A stretch of 16,042 bases of DNA from Caldivirga sp. (GTDB lineage Archaea > Thermoproteota > Thermoprotei > Thermoproteales > Thermocladiaceae): contig JAPWUH010000013.1 of assembly GCA_028275645.1 (NCBI GenBank), forward strand, positions 1-16,042. Direction: 5' to 3'. The position numbers were made by a program, and so were the translations under genes. Shown here one piece after another: positions 12,720 to 16,042 of this stretch; the first letter of the stretch is position 1; each line of letters opens with the position of its first letter. The notes below the pieces were generated by a model. It ran no database searches and was not told the origin of the DNA. It worked only from the letters and a program-made list of their open reading frames with translations.

Positions 12720-14378
12720 ATGATAACTAATACTACTACGCAAAGCCAAATACTGCTCAATAATATAACTAAGATTATAGAGTTTAATGCTACGCAAATA
12801 ATCGCAAACATGGAGTTGAAGTTTGACCAGTATGTAAGCGCAATACACGTTATACTAAGTAATTCAACATACTACACCATGCAGATGAACTCAACGGTTG
12901 GTGTAGCGGCTAAGCCTGTGCCCAAGGGCTACATACCATTCATACTGGTGATTTACGTAGTGTATGCCGTGTTCATGGCTATAGTGCTCGTGCAACTGGG
13001 GATCATGATACACGTTGCCTACGTTAGGCTGAGGGCCACGGGCAGGGTAAGGTCAACTATACGGGATTTCAACCTAGGTTGGTTGCCGACTGTCTCCGTT
13101 ATAATACCTGTTAAGGGTGAGGGTCTTGATGCCATTGAGGATGCCGTCAAGAGGATTGCTGGCCTAGACTACCCTAAGGATAGGCTTGAGGTTATAATAG
13201 CCACCGATGATGATGCATATACAGCCGGCTTGATTAGGGAGTTGGCGAATAGAGTTAGCAGGATCTATGGTTTAAAGGTTCTGGTTAACTGGAGGAGTAG
13301 GCCCACTGGCTATAAGGGTGGGGCCGTTAATGAGGCCGCTAAACTTGCTTCGGGTGAGGTGCTGCTGATACTAGACGTGGACACTGTACTGCCTAGGAAT
13401 TACCTTAAGGTCGCCTTAAGCTACCTCAACGAGGGCTATGACGTGGTTGGCGCACCTTTCCTAGGCATACCAAGGGTACCCAATGGCTTCAGCAAGTCAT
13501 TAATGATACTGTTCAACGTGATGAGTGAGATACAGATAGTCGGTAGGGCGCTTTCAAGGCTAAGGAGGGGGTTCTACATGACCATCGGCAACAACGTAGT
13601 CGTGAGGAGGGAGTTCTTCAATAGGATTAGTGGGCTATGCAGGTGTAAGGCCGATGACATGGACCTGGCCTTAAGGATCTGGTTAATGGGGGGTAGGATT
13701 GGGGTACTTGATGAGAGGGTGTTGACCGAGATACCCAGCACATACAGCGCCTTCAGGTCCCAGACCATTAGGTGGGCTACAAACGACATGTGGGCCTTGA
13801 GAAAGTACTTAGTTAAAATAATTAAGTCTAGGAGAAGTGCGTTAGATAAGCTAGATGCCGTGCTGTGGCTTCTTAAATACCCAGTCGCCTACCTAGGCTT
13901 AATATCAATCATAACGATGATTGTTATGCAGATATTCTACATAATAATACCGCCGCTCCCAATATTAATCCTATCAATACTGACAGACGCCGCTGGAGTA
14001 GTCCTACTGGTATTCATTATAGCGGTGGGTAAGGCCATGAATTACGGTAACTGGGATCTATTCAAGTCACTTGTTGTGGGTGGCTTAACTATGTATGCGC
14101 TTGGCTTCCCACTAATGGTTTACCTGCTTAAGGCTTTAATAGGAGACTTACCCTGGTTCTACACGCCGAAGGCATCAAAGGCTTTGCTGAGGCAGAGGCT
14201 TTTCATCGAAAACGCAACGGCGTTAACCCTAGTAGCTTCAGGCGTTGTTACGCTAATCCTTGGCCATGTAATACTGGCGGTTTACATACTGCTTAACTCA
14301 GCCCTAATAATAATCGGCTACAGGATTGGTACAGTTAAGCCCATGGGTAAGGTTAACGTTAGGGCCCCATTCCCTTAA
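12720..14378 (+). CDS. Membrane GT2-family glycosyltransferase (cellulose synthase/ceramide glucosyltransferase-like)
   Basis: A polytopic membrane enzyme that should transfer sugar from a nucleotide sugar at the inner face to a lipid or growing glycan. Residues 1-65 are hydrophilic and rich in N-x-S/T sequons (N4, N15, N23, N48, N57). A membrane helix follows at about 71-98. The cytosolic GT2 domain runs from about 122 to 380, with VSVIIPVKGE (125-134), DDD at 163-165, the DxD motif D219-V-D221, DDMD at 312-315 and QTIRW (QxxRW) at 348-352. The D,D,D,QxxRW set is typical of processive or lipid-modifying GT2 enzymes. Four or five further helices lie at about 386-409, 413-435, 449-470 and 499-535. 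The sequon-rich N-terminus would lie outside if the first helix runs out-to-in. Acceptor and sugar are unknown. It follows ino1 by 68 bases, but has its own promoter. Confidence 0.87.
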   Translation: MITNTTTQSQILLNNITKIIEFNATQIIANMELKFDQYVSAIHVILSNSTYYTMQMNSTVGVAAKPVPKGYIPFILVIYVVYAVFMAIVLVQLGIMIHVAYVRLRATGRVRSTIRDFNLGWLPTVSVIIPVKGEGLDAIEDAVKRIAGLDYPKDRLEVIIATDDDAYTAGLIRELANRVSRIYGLKVLVNWRSRPTGYKGGAVNEAAKLASGEVLLILDVDTVLPRNYLKVALSYLNEGYDVVGAPFLGIPRVPNGFSKSLMILFNVMSEIQIVGRALSRLRRGFYMTIGNNVVVRREFFNRISGLCRCKADDMDLALRIWLMGGRIGVLDERVLTEIPSTYSAFRSQTIRWATNDMWALRKYLVKIIKSRRSALDKLDAVLWLLKYPVAYLGLISIITMIVMQIFYIIIPPLPILILSILTDAAGVVLLVFIIAVGKAMNYGNWDLFKSLVVGGLTMYALGFPLMVYLLKALIGDLPWFYTPKASKALLRQRLFIENATALTLVASGVVTLILGHVILAVYILLNSALIIIGYRIGTVKPMGKVNVRAPFP

Positions 14379-14390
14379 GCTAAACAAAAC

Positions 14391-14400
14391 GTTTAAATAG
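14391..14400 (+). promoter_or_regulatory. TATA box upstream of the cysteine-synthase-family gene
   Basis: GTTTAAATAG is a strong match, centred 26-27 bases before ATG 14422, not before the enzyme start at 14453. The message should thus carry about 31 bases of leader. Confidence 0.6.
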
Positions 14401-14421
14401 GCAGCATCAACAATGGCAACT

Positions 14422-14451
14422 ATGGCTGGGACCGGTATTTGCACGTGGTAA
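14422..14451 (+). other. Nine-codon upstream ORF (MAGTGICTW) at the predicted 5' end
   Basis: The predicted transcription start coincides with ATG 14422 (an earlier in-frame ATG is at 14413). The ORF includes one Cys codon and stops with TAA at 14449-14451, one base before GTG 14453 of the enzyme. It may couple translation of the two, act as a leader, or mean nothing. The sequence shows only the geometry. Confidence 0.35.
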
Positions 14452-14452
14452 C

Positions 14453-15346
14453 GTGTTCAGAAGCGTGGAAGAACTCATAAGGGGTGTCTGGCCAACACCC
14501 CTGTTAAGGCTCAGGTCCTTCGAACCCCGTAATGTTTGGGCTAAGCTAGAGTTCATGAACCCGATAACCCACAGTATCAAGGATAGGACTGCGTTAGCCC
14601 TCGTGGAGTCAATAAACGGTGGTAGGGGGGTTATTGAGGTTTCATCAGGGAACCTGGCGGTTGCCTTGGCATCAATACTGAAGTCGAGGGGCATGGACTA
14701 CGTAGCCTACATACCCACGGCCTCCCCAAGGCCGTTTAAAATCATGCTGAGGTTAATGGGGGTTAAGGTGGTTGAGCGTGAAGGCAATACATCAACCATA
14801 CTACCTGAGGTTGTTAATGAAGCTAAGAGACTCGGGTACGTGCACCCAAACCAGTTCTCAAACCCAGCCAACTACATGATGCACTACAGGTTCACGGCGA
14901 GGGAGATTGATGAGCAGTGCCGACTCGCCGGGTTTAAGCCGAGGTACGTGATTGGTTCCGTTGGGACAGCAGGGCACATGACAGGCATATCCATGTACTT
15001 CAAGGAGAGGTATGGGGATGATGTTAAGGTGATAGCCGTCCAACCCAGCGCCGACTCAACGATACCGGGCATAAAGAGGCTCAATAACGGTAACCCATTC
15101 GCCAAGTTGCTTAGGGTTGATGAGGTTGTTGACGTATCCAGGGAGGAGGCTTTAATGGGGGTTAAATTGGTTGCCAGGGATGATGGGCTGTTAATAGGCT
15201 TAAGCTCAGGGGCTGTGGTGTATGCGGCATTGAGACTTAACGTTGATGACGCAGTCCTAGTGTTCCCTGATGATGCATGGAAGTACATTGATGAACTGGA
15301 ATTGGCCCTAATGAATGAGGACAGGTATAAATCAGCAGCCAGTTAA
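14453..15346 (+). CDS. PLP-dependent cysteine synthase-family enzyme
   Basis: Fold-type II PLP enzyme, most like O-acetylserine/O-phosphoserine sulfhydrylases, which make cysteine by beta-replacement with sulfide or another sulfur donor. The 297 residues show WPTPLLRL at 13-20, the PLP lysine K43 in HSIKDRTA (40-47), the substrate loop SSGNLAVALA (64-73), the phosphate-binding loop GSVGTAGHMTGIS (168-180), SSGA at 251-254 near the pyridine end, and FPDDAWKYIDEL at 271-282. It is shorter than the Aeropyrum O-phosphoserine enzyme (about 390 residues). Which serine derivative it uses cannot be read. A threonine synthase-like or cystathionine beta-synthase-like activity is less likely because no extra domain is present. 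GTG 14453 gives the natural family start; GTGGT in the preceding bases is a weak ribosome site. A short ORF lies between promoter and start. Confidence 0.85.
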   Translation: MFRSVEELIRGVWPTPLLRLRSFEPRNVWAKLEFMNPITHSIKDRTALALVESINGGRGVIEVSSGNLAVALASILKSRGMDYVAYIPTASPRPFKIMLRLMGVKVVEREGNTSTILPEVVNEAKRLGYVHPNQFSNPANYMMHYRFTAREIDEQCRLAGFKPRYVIGSVGTAGHMTGISMYFKERYGDDVKVIAVQPSADSTIPGIKRLNNGNPFAKLLRVDEVVDVSREEALMGVKLVARDDGLLIGLSSGAVVYAALRLNVDDAVLVFPDDAWKYIDELELALMNEDRYKSAAS

Positions 15347-15400
15347 AGGCCATCAATACCTCTTGATTCTTCATTTATTAATATTGGTAGGAATGGCGAT

Positions 15401-15443
15401 GGGTAACCCTTTAACTACAGGTTAACCTAATGCTGGGTTACCC
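15401..15443. terminator. Inverted repeat between convergent genes
   Basis: GGGTAACCC (15401-15409) pairs exactly with GGGTTACCC (15435-15443), enclosing a 10-bp palindrome AGGTTAACCT (15419-15428). The right arm overlaps the end of the minus-strand UPF0045 gene. The T-rich TTCATTTATTAATATT at 15370-15385 is a likelier U-tract terminator for the plus-strand enzyme. The hairpin may serve the minus-strand transcript. Confidence 0.4.
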
Positions 15444-15726
15444 TGCTCACCTTGTACTCTATTGTCTCGCTCTTATCCCTCCTATCATCAATCCTAACGA
15501 CCGTTACAATCCTCTTCACGCCCAGTTTAACGAGTTCACCGTGGATTTCATCTAGGAGTTCACCAATCTCCCTTAGGGATGGTACCTCAATGACCGTTCC
15601 CATGGCGCATACCTGGTGTTTATAACCCCTCCTCGCTATCACGGATACCGCCTGCTTAATCAGGTCACCGACACTTGTTGAGCCTGTCCCTATTGGGTCG
15701 ACCGCAACCTCAATTATTACAGTCAT
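15427..15726 (-). CDS. UPF0045/MTH1187 (YkoF-like, thiamine-binding type) family protein
   Basis: A small ferredoxin-like-fold protein that forms tetramers in its relatives, some of which bind thiamine or related ligands (family knowledge). The 99 residues keep the family marks: EVAVDPIGTGSTSVGDLI at 6-23, AMGTVIEV at 41-48, a helix with EIHGELVKLG at 60-69, and RIDDRRDK at 78-85. It is cytosolic and has no signal. Function in the cell is not firmly known; thiamine binding is an inference from relatives. ATG 15726 is leaderless from the TATA box at 15746-15755. A perfect AAAGCC/GGCTTT inverted repeat fills the space between TATA box and start codon. The gene lies next to a mobile element on its right. 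Confidence 0.88.
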   Translation of the reverse strand: MTVIIEVAVDPIGTGSTSVGDLIKQAVSVIARRGYKHQVCAMGTVIEVPSLREIGELLDEIHGELVKLGVKRIVTVVRIDDRRDKSETIEYKVSRVTQH

Positions 15727-15744
15727 AAAGCCTTCACAGGCTTT
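15727..15744 (-). promoter_or_regulatory. Operator-like inverted repeat in front of the UPF0045 gene
   Basis: AAAGCC (15727-15732) and GGCTTT (15739-15744) are perfect complements around TTCACA. They occupy positions -1 to -18 of the gene, between its start codon and TATA box, where a bound repressor would block RNA polymerase. Confidence 0.4.
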
Positions 15745-15745
15745 G

Positions 15746-15755
15746 GATTTAAATT
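15746..15755 (-). promoter_or_regulatory. TATA box of the UPF0045 gene
   Basis: Minus-strand AATTTAAATC is centred 24-25 bases before ATG 15726. Confidence 0.55.
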
Positions 15756-15808
15756 AATTGCCGCACTAAACCATGTGGGCTGTTTTGTTGTTGGTGTTTG
15801 GTGGTTGG

Positions 15809-15818
15809 GTTTATAAGC
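15809..15818 (+). promoter_or_regulatory. TATA box of the mobile-element recombinase
   Basis: GTTTATAAGC lies about 31 bases before GTG 15845, slightly farther than at other genes here. The same decamer is the minus-strand TATA box at 63-72. Confidence 0.45.
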
Positions 15819-15844
15819 GCTGGTTTTGTTTATTATTATTATTG

Positions 15845-16042
15845 GTGTCAGCGTCTTCGGAGAGGTTGTTGAGACCTAGGGAGGTTTGTCAGAGGCTTGG
15901 TATTAGTTACTCTACTCTTGCTAGGTGGGTTAGGGAGGGGAGGATTAGGGTTGTTAGGACTGCTGGCGGTAAGTATAGGGTTCCCGAGAGTGAGGTTAGG
16001 AGGATTGCCGAAGGAGTGCCCATTAGCAGGGAGGTTAGGGCA
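15845..16042 (+). CDS. tnpA: IS607-type transposon recombinase TnpA, N-terminal part (cut by window end)
   Basis: The first 66 residues of a MerR-like DNA-binding domain as found at the N-terminus of IS607-family serine recombinases. LLRPREVCQRLGISYSTLARWV (8-29) is the helix-turn-helix, and EGRIRVVRTAGGKYRVPESEV (31-51) is the wing with the typical R-T-x-G-G-x-x-R segment. The catalytic serine domain and the usual partner tnpB would lie beyond the right edge. A plain MerR-type excisionase or regulator is the alternative, but the RTAGGKYRVPESEV wing is characteristic of IS607 TnpA. The gene and its leader are richer in G and T than the neighbouring genes, consistent with a transferred element. 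IS607 elements lack terminal inverted repeats, so the left end cannot be fixed; the base bias starts near 15770. Confidence 0.75.
   Translation, partial: MSASSERLLRPREVCQRLGISYSTLARWVREGRIRVVRTAGGKYRVPESEVRRIAEGVPISREVRA

Larger units (their letters stand above)
15770..16042 (+). mobile_element. Left part of a probable IS607-family insertion sequence
   Basis: The recombinase start at 15845 is preceded by a G/T-rich stretch (15774-15840) with little C, unlike the flanking DNA. Element boundaries are unknown, because the family has no inverted repeats and makes no target duplication. The extent given is an estimate. Confidence 0.45.

Noticed and set aside
14884..15288. 134-codon minus-strand open frame opposite the cysteine synthase gene
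   Set aside because: Antisense shadow with Ser/Thr/Leu-rich low-information sequence and no promoter.

Overview
The window looks like a stretch of chromosome from a hyperthermophilic crenarchaeon, most likely order Thermoproteales (Caldivirga/Vulcanisaeta-like; this assignment is inference). Grounds are a PolB3-type family B DNA polymerase, a two-domain protein disulfide oxidoreductase, an archaeal inositol-phosphate synthase, heavy AGG/AGA arginine use, and a very regular promoter plan. Nearly every gene has an AT-rich TATA element (such as GTTTAAATA, GCTTATTAAC or GTTTATAAGC) centred 24-28 bases before the start codon, so most messages should be leaderless. I used that spacing to choose starts, and it moves several of them: 227, 3630, 8362 and 11587.

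Layout. At 1-40 a minus-strand gene runs off the left edge. A small orphan gene (227-472) converges with a sugar-1-phosphate nucleotidyltransferase (466-1182, minus), which diverges from DNA polymerase B (1230-3575) across a 47-base gap holding one central TATA-like box. Next is the protein disulfide oxidoreductase (3630-4379), convergent with prephenate dehydratase pheA (4419-5309, minus). A small winged-helix regulator (5503-5745, minus), a candidate C/D box sRNA (about 5831-5892, minus) and a long secreted, membrane-anchored beta-propeller/repeat protein (5969-8362, minus) follow. After a 524-base divergent gap come two overlapping or adjacent paralogous coiled-coil genes (8887-9654 and 9656-10210), an M24 aminopeptidase (10397-11488), inositol-1-phosphate synthase (11587-12651), a membrane GT2 glycosyltransferase (12720-14378), a cysteine-synthase-family enzyme (14453-15346), and a UPF0045/MTH1187-type protein (15427-15726, minus). 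The right edge holds the start of an IS607-type mobile element, a MerR-like HTH recombinase cut by the window end.

Themes. Housekeeping functions are replication or repair (PolB), aromatic and sulfur amino acids (pheA, cysteine synthase), thiol/disulfide chemistry (PDO) and the envelope (nucleotidyltransferase, inositol phosphate synthase, GT2, repeat-bearing surface protein). Most genes appear to be single transcription units with their own promoters. The clear exception is the coiled-coil pair, whose second gene has a Shine-Dalgarno-like GGTG inside the end of the first.

The most unusual items are the coiled-coil pair with its Cys4 head and four-fold repeated SHOCT-like motif; pheA, whose best promoter and GTG lie one base out of frame with the rest of the gene; the C/D sRNA candidate; a nine-codon ORF between the cysteine-synthase promoter and its start codon; and a PDO whose N-terminal CxxC is replaced by C-x7-C. 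I saw no CRISPR array, tRNA or rRNA.
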